A stretch of 64,000 nucleotides of DNA from assembly GCA_035297145.1 (NCBI GenBank), contig DATGZN010000036.1:124001-188000 (forward strand). Direction: 5' to 3'. This stretch comes from QHXW01 sp035297145. GTDB taxonomy: Bacteria > Acidobacteriota > Terriglobia > Bryobacterales > Bryobacteraceae. A program made the translations under genes and the position numbers. Shown in pieces: positions 1 through 8,072 of the stretch. Position 1 is the first letter of the stretch; each line of letters starts with the position of its first letter. The notes beneath the pieces were generated by a model. That model saw nothing but the letters and a program-made list of their open reading frames with translations, ran no database searches and was not told the DNA's origin.

Positions 1-1242
1 AATACGCCGATCGCGGCGGTGCTGTTTTCGCTCGAAGAAATTGTGGGCGATATGAACGCGCCGGTGCTGGGATCGGTGGTGCTCAGCTCCGCGACGTCGT
101 GGATGGTGCTGCATCTGCTGCTGGGGGACGATCCACTTTTTCACGCGGGCGGCTATCAACTAATTCATCCAGCGGAATTCGGAGTGTACGGCGTGCTGGG
201 CGTGGTGGGAGGGCTGGGCTCGGTTTGCTTCGTCAAACTGCTGCTGTGGATTCGCGCGCAGTTCATGCGAATGCCGAAGTCGACCGTGTGGCTGCAACCT
301 GTAGCCGGCGGGTTGGGAACGGGGATCCTGGGATTCTTCGTCCCAGGAGTGCTGGGTGTAGGATACGACATTGTCGAGAAGGCGCTGCACGGCAACCTGA
401 TTCTGCAGACGATGGTGCTGCTGGCGGTGCTGAAGCTGGTGGCCACGGCGTTGTGCTACGGATCTGGGAACGCAGGCGGCATTTTCGGACCCAGTTTATT
501 TATCGGCGCGATGATGGGTGGCGCCGTCGGCAGCGTGGCGCATGCTCTGTTTCCGGGGTACACGGCGGACCCAGGCGCGTACGCATTGGTTGGCATGGGA
601 ACGGCTTTCGCCGGAATCGTCCGGACGCCGCTGACTTCGGTGATCATGATTTTTGAGCTGACCCGAGATTACGCCATCATCGTGCCGTTGATGATCTCGA
701 ACCTGATCGCATTTTTCATCTCGTACAAGCTGCAGAGAGAGCCGATTTACGAAGCGCTGGCGCACCAGGATGGAGTACACCTGCCGAGCTCTGCGGGGCG
801 AGCGGCCGGCCGGCACGTTCGTGTGGAACAAGCCATGCAGCCGGCTCCGATTGTTCTGCATCCTGACACGCTGCTGGTTGCGGCGGCCGAACGCGTCAGT
901 AGCAGCGAGATGGATGCGTGGCCAGTAGCCGATGACTCCGGCCTTTGGGGAATGATTTCGAAGTTGAAGCTGGAAGACGCTATCGCGCACGGTTTGGCGG
1001 ACAAACCAGTGGCCGACGTGCTTGGGGAAAGTTTTCCCAGGCATTTGCCCACAGCGGAGGAGTTTCCGCATCTGCACCTGGATCACGATTTGGGCTTAGC
1101 GCTGGAAAGAATGGGAACGACGAAGGTCAACGTGCTGCCGGTTGTCAGCCGTGCGAATTTGCGGGACCTATTGGGCGTGGTGACTTTGCAGGACGTGCTG
1201 CGCGCTTACGGTGTGGCTCAGCAAACGGACGACTCCGGGTAA
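1..1242 (+). CDS. ClC-family chloride channel/transporter with C-terminal CBS pair (5' partial)
   Basis: The reading frame is open from base 1 to the TAA at 1240-1242, so the N-terminal part of the protein lies outside the window. The first visible residues, NTPIAAVLFSLEE, are typical of the middle of ClC channels. The GxFxP-type anion-pathway signature follows as GGIFGPSLFIG at about 150-170 residues into the visible part. Several hydrophobic helices precede a soluble tail of about 150 residues that looks like two CBS domains (from about VEQAMQPAPIVL to the end), the usual nucleotide-sensing regulatory module of ClC proteins. It would move chloride, probably in exchange for protons, across the inner membrane. 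The selectivity-filter GSGIP and gating-glutamate GREGP motifs are not in the visible part, so channel and antiporter cannot be told apart. The 3' end overlaps a convergent small gene by 25 bp. Confidence 0.93.
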   Translation, partial: NTPIAAVLFSLEEIVGDMNAPVLGSVVLSSATSWMVLHLLLGDDPLFHAGGYQLIHPAEFGVYGVLGVVGGLGSVCFVKLLLWIRAQFMRMPKSTVWLQPVAGGLGTGILGFFVPGVLGVGYDIVEKALHGNLILQTMVLLAVLKLVATALCYGSGNAGGIFGPSLFIGAMMGGAVGSVAHALFPGYTADPGAYALVGMGTAFAGIVRTPLTSVIMIFELTRDYAIIVPLMISNLIAFFISYKLQREPIYEALAHQDGVHLPSSAGRAAGRHVRVEQAMQPAPIVLHPDTLLVAAAERVSSSEMDAWPVADDSGLWGMISKLKLEDAIAHGLADKPVADVLGESFPRHLPTAEEFPHLHLDHDLGLALERMGTTKVNVLPVVSRANLRDLLGVVTLQDVLRAYGVAQQTDDSG

Positions 1243-1523
1243 GGGGTGTTCCCGGAAATCGGTGCGGTTGTCGCGGACTGTTCGGCTTCCTGCATCTGGC
1301 GGGCCAAGTGACGGATCTTAAAACCAATGAGCTCGATGGTCGTCAGAAGGTCCGCTTCCGTCCGTGAATCGCCCAGGAGTTGCCGGTCGAGAGAACGCAG
1401 CCGTTGAATATTCCGGTGCAAGCGCTCGCGTGGTGTGACAGCGGGCGAAGGATCAGAGCTGGCCTGCCACAATATTGCCTCGTTCGCATTTTCATTGATG
1501 TGACTTGCCGCTTTGGCTTTCAT
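1218..1523 (-). CDS. Small hypothetical protein, likely sigma-54-dependent
   Basis: This is a 101-residue soluble, charged protein with no signal peptide and no domain I recognise. The middle (about residues 35-85) is Arg/Glu/Leu-rich and probably helical. I chose the second in-frame Met (MKAKAASH) because GGAGG lies 8 nt upstream of it. The longer start at 1541 has no such site. Reality is supported by that ribosome site and by a TGGCACG-N4-GTGC element upstream at 1558-1572 (see that entry). The gene is convergent with the ClC gene and overlaps its end by 25 bp. Function unknown. Confidence 0.6.
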   Translation of the reverse strand: MKAKAASHINENANEAILWQASSDPSPAVTPRERLHRNIQRLRSLDRQLLGDSRTEADLLTTIELIGFKIRHLARQMQEAEQSATTAPISGNTPYPESSVC

Positions 1524-1557
1524 TGCTCTTTCCTCCAACACTCCACCTTGAGCAAAG

Positions 1558-1572
1558 GCACGCGACGTGCCA
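1558..1572 (-). promoter_or_regulatory. Sigma-54 (RpoN)-like -24/-12 promoter
   Basis: Read on the minus strand the element is TGGCACG-TCGC-GTGC, against a consensus of TGGCACG-N4-TTGC. The invariant GG and GC doublets are exactly 10 nt apart. A start site about 12 nt downstream would leave a leader of roughly 25 nt containing the GGAGG that serves the ATG at 1523. The geometry is very good. No enhancer-binding activator site was identified. Confidence 0.55.
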
Positions 1573-1645
1573 TTCGTCTGCCGCCGCAGATTCCATTGGG
1601 ATAAAAGACATTTGCGCGGAGTAGCACGACAGGGTAGCGGGCTGG

Positions 1646-1663
1646 ACTATCTGAATGGATAGT
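1646..1663. promoter_or_regulatory. Inverted repeat upstream of the first PadR gene
   Basis: The sequence reads ACTATC-TGAATG-GATAGT, a perfect 6-bp dyad with a 6-bp spacer. It sits about 40 bp upstream of the -35 box at 1703. The TATC/GATA half-sites fit an upstream regulator site. PadR binding here is inference; no counterpart was found upstream of the second PadR gene. Confidence 0.35.
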
Positions 1664-1702
1664 TCGACAGACTGAACGGATAGGGAGTCGGATTAGTCCG
1701 GC

Positions 1703-1731
1703 TTGACAAGATGGACGAAACGGCCGATACT
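1703..1731 (+). promoter_or_regulatory. Sigma-70 promoter of the first padR-ADOP operon
   Basis: TTGACA at 1703-1708 and GATACT at 1726-1731 are separated by 17 bp, an excellent match to the housekeeping consensus. The expected start is near 1738, leaving under 10 nt of leader before the ATG at 1746. No Shine-Dalgarno sequence is present, so the PadR message is probably leaderless or nearly so. The second PadR gene at 62778 has the same architecture. Confidence 0.75.
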
Positions 1732-1732
1732 T

Positions 1733-1749
1733 CCATCGATAGACGATGG
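1733..1749. promoter_or_regulatory. Putative PadR operator overlapping the padR start codon
   Basis: CCATCG-ATAGA-CGATGG is a perfect 6-bp inverted repeat with a 5-bp spacer, lying over the predicted transcription start and the ATG of the PadR gene. The second PadR gene carries a matching dyad with the same spacing and position at 62763-62783 (core CCATAG-ATAAA-CTATGG). The shared core CCATNG-ATARA-CNATGG suggests autorepression by bound PadR. This is inference from sequence and position only. Confidence 0.5.
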
Positions 1750-2084
1750 GAAGGCGTCCGAATCCCGCTGAACTGCTTCCCGGCACGCTGGACCTGCTCA
1801 TCCTGAGAACCCTGACTCCAGGACCGATGCATGGGTACGGAATCGCACATCGGCTCCAGCAGGTTTCCGAAGACGTGCTGCAGATCGGTGAGAGCTCACT
1901 ATATCCGGCACTGCAACGGTTGCTGCTTAATGGCTGGGTAAAGGCCGAATGGGGAGCTTCGGAGAATAACCGGCGCGCACGGTATTACACGCTGACGGTG
2001 GCCGGGCGAAAACAGCTCACCGCCGAGCGTGAGGAATTCACGCGCATGGTGGGTGCGATTCAGAAAGTTCTCGACATGGCATGA
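1746..2084 (+). CDS. PadR-family transcriptional repressor (ADOP-linked)
   Basis: This 112-residue winged-helix regulator begins PGTLDLLILRTL and contains the diagnostic PadR stretch GPMHGYGIAHRLQ followed by ESSLYPALQRLL, the recognition region, and a wing with ENNRRARYYTLT. The C-terminal helix is short, as in the small PadR proteins that accompany acidobacterial permeases. Its stop overlaps the start of the downstream permease (ATGA at 2081-2084), so the two are translationally coupled. The start at 1746 is fixed by the strong promoter just upstream. Autoregulation through the dyad over its start codon is likely. The ligand is unknown. Confidence 0.92.
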   Translation: MGRRPNPAELLPGTLDLLILRTLTPGPMHGYGIAHRLQQVSEDVLQIGESSLYPALQRLLLNGWVKAEWGASENNRRARYYTLTVAGRKQLTAEREEFTRMVGAIQKVLDMA

Positions 2085-4741
2085 GCCCCTCGCTCCCAAA
2101 GCTGCTGGCTCGCGGATGGCGCCGGTTGGCATTCAGATGGCGTCACGCGCAGCTCGATCGTGAGCTGGCGGAGGAAATCGAATCGCATCGATTGCTGAAG
2201 CAAGCCGATAATGCCCGCGCCGGCTTGGCACCCCACGCCGCGCGCGAACTCAGCAACCGGCAGATGGGCAACACCGCGCTGGCGCAGGAGGAATGCCGCG
2301 ACATGTGGAGTTTCGTCAAGTTGGAAATGCTGATGCAAGATCTGCGGTACGCAGCGCGCATGTTCGCGCGGATCCCGGGGTTCACTGCTATCGCGGTACT
2401 GTCACTGGCGATCGGCATCGGCGGGAACGCGGCCATGTTCAGCCTGGTTGACAAATTGTTGGTGCGGCCGTTGCCCTATCTCCAGCCCGACCGGTTGGTG
2501 CGTGTCACCGGCATCTATCCCCGTGCGGCTGTTCCCGTGTTTCAGCAACAGTGCCGCACGATGGATGTTGCCGCGGCGAGCGTGGGCTCGGACTACAACC
2601 TGACGGGGCAGGGAGAAGCGATCCGGATATTCGGGAGTGCGGCTTCGGCGAATTTGTTTTCGGTCTTGGGGGCGCCGGTGGCCCGCGGACGAGCGTTTGA
2701 GCCGGAGGAGGATGCACCGCGCCGTGACAGCGTGGTGATTATCAGCGATGCTCTCTGGAAGAACAAGTTCGGCGCGGATACTGCGATTCTCGGCCGCGTG
2801 ATCAGTTTGAACGGCATAAATCGCGAGATTGTCGGCATCATGCCTGCGGAGTTCAGCTTTCCGTCGGCGAGAGTAGAGGCATGGATACCGCTGCGGCTGG
2901 ACTCATCAAACTTTTTGGAGTACTGGGGGACTGAATTCGTGCCGTTGGTGGGTCGGCTTCGCTCCGGAGCGACCCTTCAACAGGCGCAGGCAGAAATCCG
3001 GACGCTGGTGACGCAGTTCCGATCGACGTTCCCTTATCCCATGGCGCGCGATTGGAACGCAGAGGCCGCGGCCATTCCGTTGCAAATAGATTTAGTCGGC
3101 GATGTTCGCGGAAAATTGATCATCCTGCTCTCTTCAGTGGGCATTGTGCTGCTGATTGCGTGCGTGAATGTGGCGAGCCTGCTATTGTCTCGTGCCACTA
3201 CGCGGCGCAGGGAGATTGCTTTGCGCATCGCCCTGGGAGCAGGCCGCTTGCGAGTAGTGCGACAGTTGCTGACCGAGAGTGTTTTGCTGGCGTCGGTGGG
3301 CGGCGGCTTGGGGATTCTCCTGGGCATGAGCGCGCTCTCCATTTTCAAGTCGGTCCTGCCGCCGGCGACGCCAGGCTTGGCACAAGCGGCTATCGACTGG
3401 CAGGTTGGCGGCGCCGTGGCGTTGCTCGTGCTGTTTACTGGATTCGCGTTCGGGATCGCTCCGGCTTTGAGTGCGTCGCAGATCGATCTTGCGCAATCCA
3501 TTCGAACCGGCAGCCAGCGGTCTACCGCGATTATCTGGACGCAGCTTCGAAGTTGGCTGATCGGCGCCGAAGTGGCGTTGACTGTCGTGCTGGTGGTGAG
3601 CGCCGGGCTGCTGACGGGAAGCTTGTATTCGCTGTCTGAAGGCGATCCGGGCTTTCAGCCGGAGAATATTCTCACCGTGCGTATCAGCCCGAACCAATCT
3701 GTGTGCAAAGAGAGGCCGGCTTGTGTCGCTCTCTACGATCGCATCCTGAATAGCGCGCGCGGCCTCACAGGCGTCGAGGGTGCTGAGATCGCCAACGCTG
3801 TTCCGTTAGATGGCAGAACCAGCACCTTGGCGGTGGACGTGGAAGGACATCCCAAGACGGTTGACCATCCCGCTCCGCTTCTTTGGCTAAGCGCCGTCAG
3901 CCCGGCCTATATCCGCCTGCTTAAGGTCCCGCTGCTAGCCGGCAGAGAATTCACGGAAGGGGATAGCGCAAGTGCGGCGGGTGTGCTGTTGATCACCGCG
4001 TCAACCGCGAAATACTTCTGGCCCGGCGAAAATCCAATTGGCAAGCACATTAAAACCACCGGTGAAAGGCAATGGAGAACGATCGTCGGCGTGGTAGGTG
4101 ACGTACGCCAGTACAGCCTCAGTAAATACCTTCCCCAAGGGGTTCCGGGCGCCATGTACATGCCCTATGCTCAATCCGTGGAGCCGGATGGGCAGATCAT
4201 CGCGGCGATGACGCTGCTCGTGAAAGCGCGGGATGGTTCCGCAAACCTGAGGCGTGCGCTGCGCGGTCTGGCGGAAGAGCAGGATCCGAATGCGCCCGTG
4301 GGCCAGGTGCAGCCGTTGGAGGAGGTCGTTTCTGCATCGATTGCCGACTTTCGGTCTACCATTCGCGTGTTCCTCAGCTTTGCGGGGGCTGCGATTCTAT
4401 TGGCGGCGATCGGCATCTACGGGCTAGTGTCGTACTGGGTCACACAGAGGACGTTTGAGATCGGCGTGCGCGTGGCGATTGGCGCTACGCGGCGGCGCAT
4501 TGTTTCCATGGTCTTGCTGCAGGGTTTGCGCGTCGCTCTTTATGGTATGGGCGCGGGCATTCTTGCCGCGCTTGCGGTGACGCGATTCCTGGCCAGCCTG
4601 CTCTACGGCGTTGGCGCTACGGATCCGCTGACATTTGCAGCGGTGATCGCACTCGTTTTTGGCGTCGCCATCATGGCGACAGCCTTGCCTGCGTGGAGGG
4701 CGGCGCGCATCGACTCGGTCAAGTCTCTGCGAGTGGACTAA
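2081..4741 (+). CDS. ADOP-type duplicated ABC permease (MacB/FtsX-like)
   Basis: This 886-residue inner-membrane protein has the acidobacterial duplicated orphan permease layout. An N-terminal soluble segment of about 80 residues (LDRELAEEIESHRLL) is followed by DLRYAARMFARIPGFT leading into the first membrane helix. Then come a MacB-type periplasmic core (about 110-330), a first FtsX three-helix unit (about 345-470, with RRREIALRIALGAGR), a second periplasmic core (about 540-730) and a second FtsX unit (about 760-880, with FEIGVRVAIGATRRR). No ABC ATPase gene is adjacent, which is normal for this orphan family. It probably extrudes or senses a compound under control of the coupled PadR. The substrate cannot be read from the sequence. 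Confidence 0.92.
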   Translation: MSPSLPKLLARGWRRLAFRWRHAQLDRELAEEIESHRLLKQADNARAGLAPHAARELSNRQMGNTALAQEECRDMWSFVKLEMLMQDLRYAARMFARIPGFTAIAVLSLAIGIGGNAAMFSLVDKLLVRPLPYLQPDRLVRVTGIYPRAAVPVFQQQCRTMDVAAASVGSDYNLTGQGEAIRIFGSAASANLFSVLGAPVARGRAFEPEEDAPRRDSVVIISDALWKNKFGADTAILGRVISLNGINREIVGIMPAEFSFPSARVEAWIPLRLDSSNFLEYWGTEFVPLVGRLRSGATLQQAQAEIRTLVTQFRSTFPYPMARDWNAEAAAIPLQIDLVGDVRGKLIILLSSVGIVLLIACVNVASLLLSRATTRRREIALRIALGAGRLRVVRQLLTESVLLASVGGGLGILLGMSALSIFKSVLPPATPGLAQAAIDWQVGGAVALLVLFTGFAFGIAPALSASQIDLAQSIRTGSQRSTAIIWTQLRSWLIGAEVALTVVLVVSAGLLTGSLYSLSEGDPGFQPENILTVRISPNQSVCKERPACVALYDRILNSARGLTGVEGAEIANAVPLDGRTSTLAVDVEGHPKTVDHPAPLLWLSAVSPAYIRLLKVPLLAGREFTEGDSASAAGVLLITASTAKYFWPGENPIGKHIKTTGERQWRTIVGVVGDVRQYSLSKYLPQGVPGAMYMPYAQSVEPDGQIIAAMTLLVKARDGSANLRRALRGLAEEQDPNAPVGQVQPLEEVVSASIADFRSTIRVFLSFAGAAILLAAIGIYGLVSYWVTQRTFEIGVRVAIGATRRRIVSMVLLQGLRVALYGMGAGILAALAVTRFLASLLYGVGATDPLTFAAVIALVFGVAIMATALPAWRAARIDSVKSLRVD

Positions 4742-4771
4742 ACGCTGTAAGGTGCTAGACTCGTTTCTAAG

Positions 4772-7700
4772 TTGACAACTGGCTCCGCACTAGTAGTCCG
4801 AACCGCGGCCGTGTTGGTATTGGCCGGCATGCACTTGGCGGCCTCCGATCAGCCAAACTTCGAAACTCAAATCCGGCCGATTTTTACGGCGTCATGTGTG
4901 GCATGTCACAGTGCTGACCGGCCGCAGGCGCATTTGCGGTTGGACAGCCTGGATGGCGCGCTGCGTGGAGGAAACTCGGGTGCGGCGCTCATACCCGGCG
5001 ACAGCCATCGCAGCTTGCTTTATCAGCGCATTTCGATCACCGACGCCAAGCTGCGCATGCCCCCGGCGGGTGCGCCATTGCCTGCGGAGCAAGTGGCGCT
5101 CATTCGGGCGTGGATCGACTCCATGCCGGCGGCCCACGTGGATTACGCAGGTGACGTGGAGCCTATTCTTCGCTCGTCCTGCTACGGTTGCCACAGCGGC
5201 GCGCAGCCGAAAGGGCAACTGCGGCTGGATGTGAAGTCGGTGGCGATGCGCGTGATTGCGCCGGGCGCGAGCGAGAAAAGCAGGCTGATTACACGTGTGG
5301 AAGGCCGGGGCGGGGAACCGCGGATGCCGTTCAACGGGACACCGCTCATGCCCGAGCAGATCGCAATGCTCAAGCGCTGGATAGACGCCGGTGCGGAATG
5401 GCCCGACAACGTCGCTGGTCATGATCAGGCGCCGGCTAAACATTGGGCGTTTGTCAAGCCCGCGAAGCCGGCTCCACCGCCCGTGCAGCACACGGCGCTG
5501 GTGCGGAATCCGATCGACAATTTTCTATTGGCGCGGTTGGAGCAGGAAAGCTTGAGTTATTCGCCAGAGGCTTCAAAAGAGACGCTGGCTCGTCGTGTTT
5601 CGCTCGATTTAATTGGCCTGCCGCCGACGCCGGCGGAACTAACGGAGTTTCTGTCGGACACACGGCCCGATGCCTATGAGCGGTTGGTCGATCGGCTGCT
5701 CGCCTCACCACATTTCGGAGAACGCTGGGCACGCCGGTGGCTGGATTTGGCGCGCTACGCCGATTCCAACGGCTACGAAAAAGATGATCGGAGGAGCATC
5801 TGGAAGTATCGGGATTGGGTCATCAACGCACTGAACCGCGATATACCGTTCGACGAGTTCACCATCGAGCAGATTGCCGGAGACATGCTGCCCAACGCCA
5901 CCGAAGATCAGCGCATCGCGACCGGGTTCAATCGCAACACGCAATTCAATGAAGAAGGCGGCGTGGATAAGGACGAGTCTTACTTCGAAGTGCAGGTAGA
6001 TCGCGTGGCGACGACGGCGACCGTGTGGCTCGGCAGCACGCTGGGATGCGCGCAGTGCCACAACCACAAGTTCGATCCGTTTACACAGAAGGACTTCTAT
6101 TCGATGATGGCCTTCTTCAACAACGGCGAGAAAAAGCAGATCAGCACGGGAGATACTTCGACTTATTACATCGAGCCGGTGCTGGAAATGCCGACGCCGG
6201 AACAGAAAAAACAGCGTGAAGCGATCGAAGCACGAATTAGCGCGCTCTTAAACGAGACCACCACGCTCACGCCGCAGCTGAAGGCTCAGCAGTCGGAGTG
6301 GGAGACGGCGGTGCTGAATGCCGAGCAGGCATGGCGGGTGATTAATCCGAGCACGTTGTCGGCCGCGGCTGGAACGACGCTCACCGCCGAATCGGATGGC
6401 CGGATCTTCGCTGGCGGCACGTCGCCACGCAACGAAGCTTACATGATCGAGTTTGCGCCTCCGGGCGGCGAGGCGTCAGGCATTCGCTTGGAAGCGCTGC
6501 CCGATGCCAGACTGCCACGCGGGGGGCCCGGCCGCGATGCCTACGGCAATTTCAACATTACGCAGATCCAGGTGGAAGTGCCGGCCGGTTCCGGTTGGGT
6601 GCCGGTGACCGTGCAGAAACTCGCAGCCGACACGGGCACCCGGTCACTCGACAACAAGCGCGGGCAAGTCTGGATGGTGGATGCATCGCGTGAAGACAAG
6701 CGCCTGCCGCGCCAGTTAGTTGTCGTGTTGCCACAACCATTGCACGCGCCGCGGGTTCGGCTGACGATCGTGCAGGATTCGGAATTCAGTTGCCAGAGCG
6801 TGGGGAGTTTCCGGCTATCCGCTACGGACGTGAGTGATCCCGCCACCATTGTGAACGTGAGCCATTCGCTGCGAACCCTGCTCGGGAAGACCGGCCGCAG
6901 CGAGGAGCAGGAAGAAAAGCTGCGAGATCATTTTCTCAGCGTCACACCCTCGCTCGAGGCGGCGCGCGCTGAGCTGAAGAAGACCCGTGAAGAACGGGAC
7001 AAACTGGAAATAACCAGCACCTTGGTGATGGGTGAACGGCCGGGTTTCGATCGGCCCTTCGATTTCATTCGGATTCGCGGCGGCTTCTCCGCAAAAAGTG
7101 ACAAGGTTTATGCCAACGTTCCTGCTGTCCTGCCGCCGCTCGGCGAAAGCGAGATGCCGAATCGCCTGGGTCTGGCGCGATGGCTTGTCAGCAAAGACGA
7201 CCCGCTCACCGCGCGCGTGGCAGTGAATCGGATGTGGGAACAGTATTTCGGTCACGGAATCGTAGAAACCAGTGAAGATTTCGGTACGCAAGGGCAGAAA
7301 CCGTCGCATCCGGAACTGCTCGACTGGCTGGCTACTGAGTTCATGGATCGCGGCTGGAGTATGAAGGCGATCGACCGCCTGATTGTGACCTCGACTGCGT
7401 ACCGGCAGTCGTCGAACGTGACTCCGGAGTTGTTCGCGAAAGATCCTTACAATCGGCTCATCGGCCGCGGGCCGCGTTTTCGCATGGAGGCCGAGATGGT
7501 GCGCGATACGGTGCTCGCTGCGAGTGGGTTGCTCAGCGGGAAAATCGGTGGTCCGAGCGTGTTTCCACCGCAGCCGCCGGGCATCTGGGACATGCCGTAC
7601 AATGACGACGTTTATCAGGTGAGCCAAGGCGAGGATCGATATCGCCGCGGGATTTACACATTCGCGAGGCGCAGCGCTCCGTATCCGACGCAAGTCAATT

Positions 7701-8065
7701 TCGACGCTCCCAGCCGCGAGGTGTGCACAGTGCGTCGCACGCGGACGAATACGCCGCTACAGGCGTTGAATCTCTTGAATGACGAAGCGTTCTGGGAGGC
7801 GGCACACGCTATGGCCACGCGCCTGGCGAAGGAGGGCGGCTCCGACGCGCGTTCCCGCATCGATTACGGTTACCTTCTGGCTACCGGCCGTCACGCAAAA
7901 CCTGAAGAGCTGAATTACCTCGCGAAATATCAAGCTGATGAGCAGGCGCGGTTCACCGCCAACATGGACGAAGCTAAGAAAGTCGGCGGCGCCCCGGAAA
8001 CCGCTTCGTGGACCATGGTGGCGAACGTCCTGCTGAACCTGGACGAGACGATTACGAAAGAGTGA
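4772..8065 (+). CDS. PSD1-type cytochrome c / DUF1549-DUF1553 secreted protein
   Basis: This large exported protein (1097 residues from the TTG at 4772) opens with a signal peptide (hydrophobic residues about 8-20). A planctomycete-type cytochrome c domain follows with two CxxCH haem motifs, at about residues 42-46 (CVACH) and 137-141 (CYGCH). Then comes a DUF1549 region (from about 245, with RRVSLDLIGLPPTPAEL) containing a third CxxCH near 428 (CAQCH) followed by NHKFDPF. A carbohydrate-binding-like middle and a C-terminal DUF1553 (about 790-1080, with RVAVNRMWEQYFG) complete it. The TTG is chosen because it includes the whole signal peptide; a GTG at 4805 would truncate it. It lies 7 nt upstream of its usual DUF1501 partner. 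The pair is widespread in Planctomycetes and Acidobacteria and suspected to act in polysaccharide breakdown; the reaction is unproven. Confidence 0.88.
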   Translation: MTTGSALVVRTAAVLVLAGMHLAASDQPNFETQIRPIFTASCVACHSADRPQAHLRLDSLDGALRGGNSGAALIPGDSHRSLLYQRISITDAKLRMPPAGAPLPAEQVALIRAWIDSMPAAHVDYAGDVEPILRSSCYGCHSGAQPKGQLRLDVKSVAMRVIAPGASEKSRLITRVEGRGGEPRMPFNGTPLMPEQIAMLKRWIDAGAEWPDNVAGHDQAPAKHWAFVKPAKPAPPPVQHTALVRNPIDNFLLARLEQESLSYSPEASKETLARRVSLDLIGLPPTPAELTEFLSDTRPDAYERLVDRLLASPHFGERWARRWLDLARYADSNGYEKDDRRSIWKYRDWVINALNRDIPFDEFTIEQIAGDMLPNATEDQRIATGFNRNTQFNEEGGVDKDESYFEVQVDRVATTATVWLGSTLGCAQCHNHKFDPFTQKDFYSMMAFFNNGEKKQISTGDTSTYYIEPVLEMPTPEQKKQREAIEARISALLNETTTLTPQLKAQQSEWETAVLNAEQAWRVINPSTLSAAAGTTLTAESDGRIFAGGTSPRNEAYMIEFAPPGGEASGIRLEALPDARLPRGGPGRDAYGNFNITQIQVEVPAGSGWVPVTVQKLAADTGTRSLDNKRGQVWMVDASREDKRLPRQLVVVLPQPLHAPRVRLTIVQDSEFSCQSVGSFRLSATDVSDPATIVNVSHSLRTLLGKTGRSEEQEEKLRDHFLSVTPSLEAARAELKKTREERDKLEITSTLVMGERPGFDRPFDFIRIRGGFSAKSDKVYANVPAVLPPLGESEMPNRLGLARWLVSKDDPLTARVAVNRMWEQYFGHGIVETSEDFGTQGQKPSHPELLDWLATEFMDRGWSMKAIDRLIVTSTAYRQSSNVTPELFAKDPYNRLIGRGPRFRMEAEMVRDTVLAASGLLSGKIGGPSVFPPQPPGIWDMPYNDDVYQVSQGEDRYRRGIYTFARRSAPYPTQVNFDAPSREVCTVRRTRTNTPLQALNLLNDEAFWEAAHAMATRLAKEGGSDARSRIDYGYLLATGRHAKPEELNYLAKYQADEQARFTANMDEAKKVGGAPETASWTMVANVLLNLDETITKE

Positions 8066-8072
8066 CAAATCC

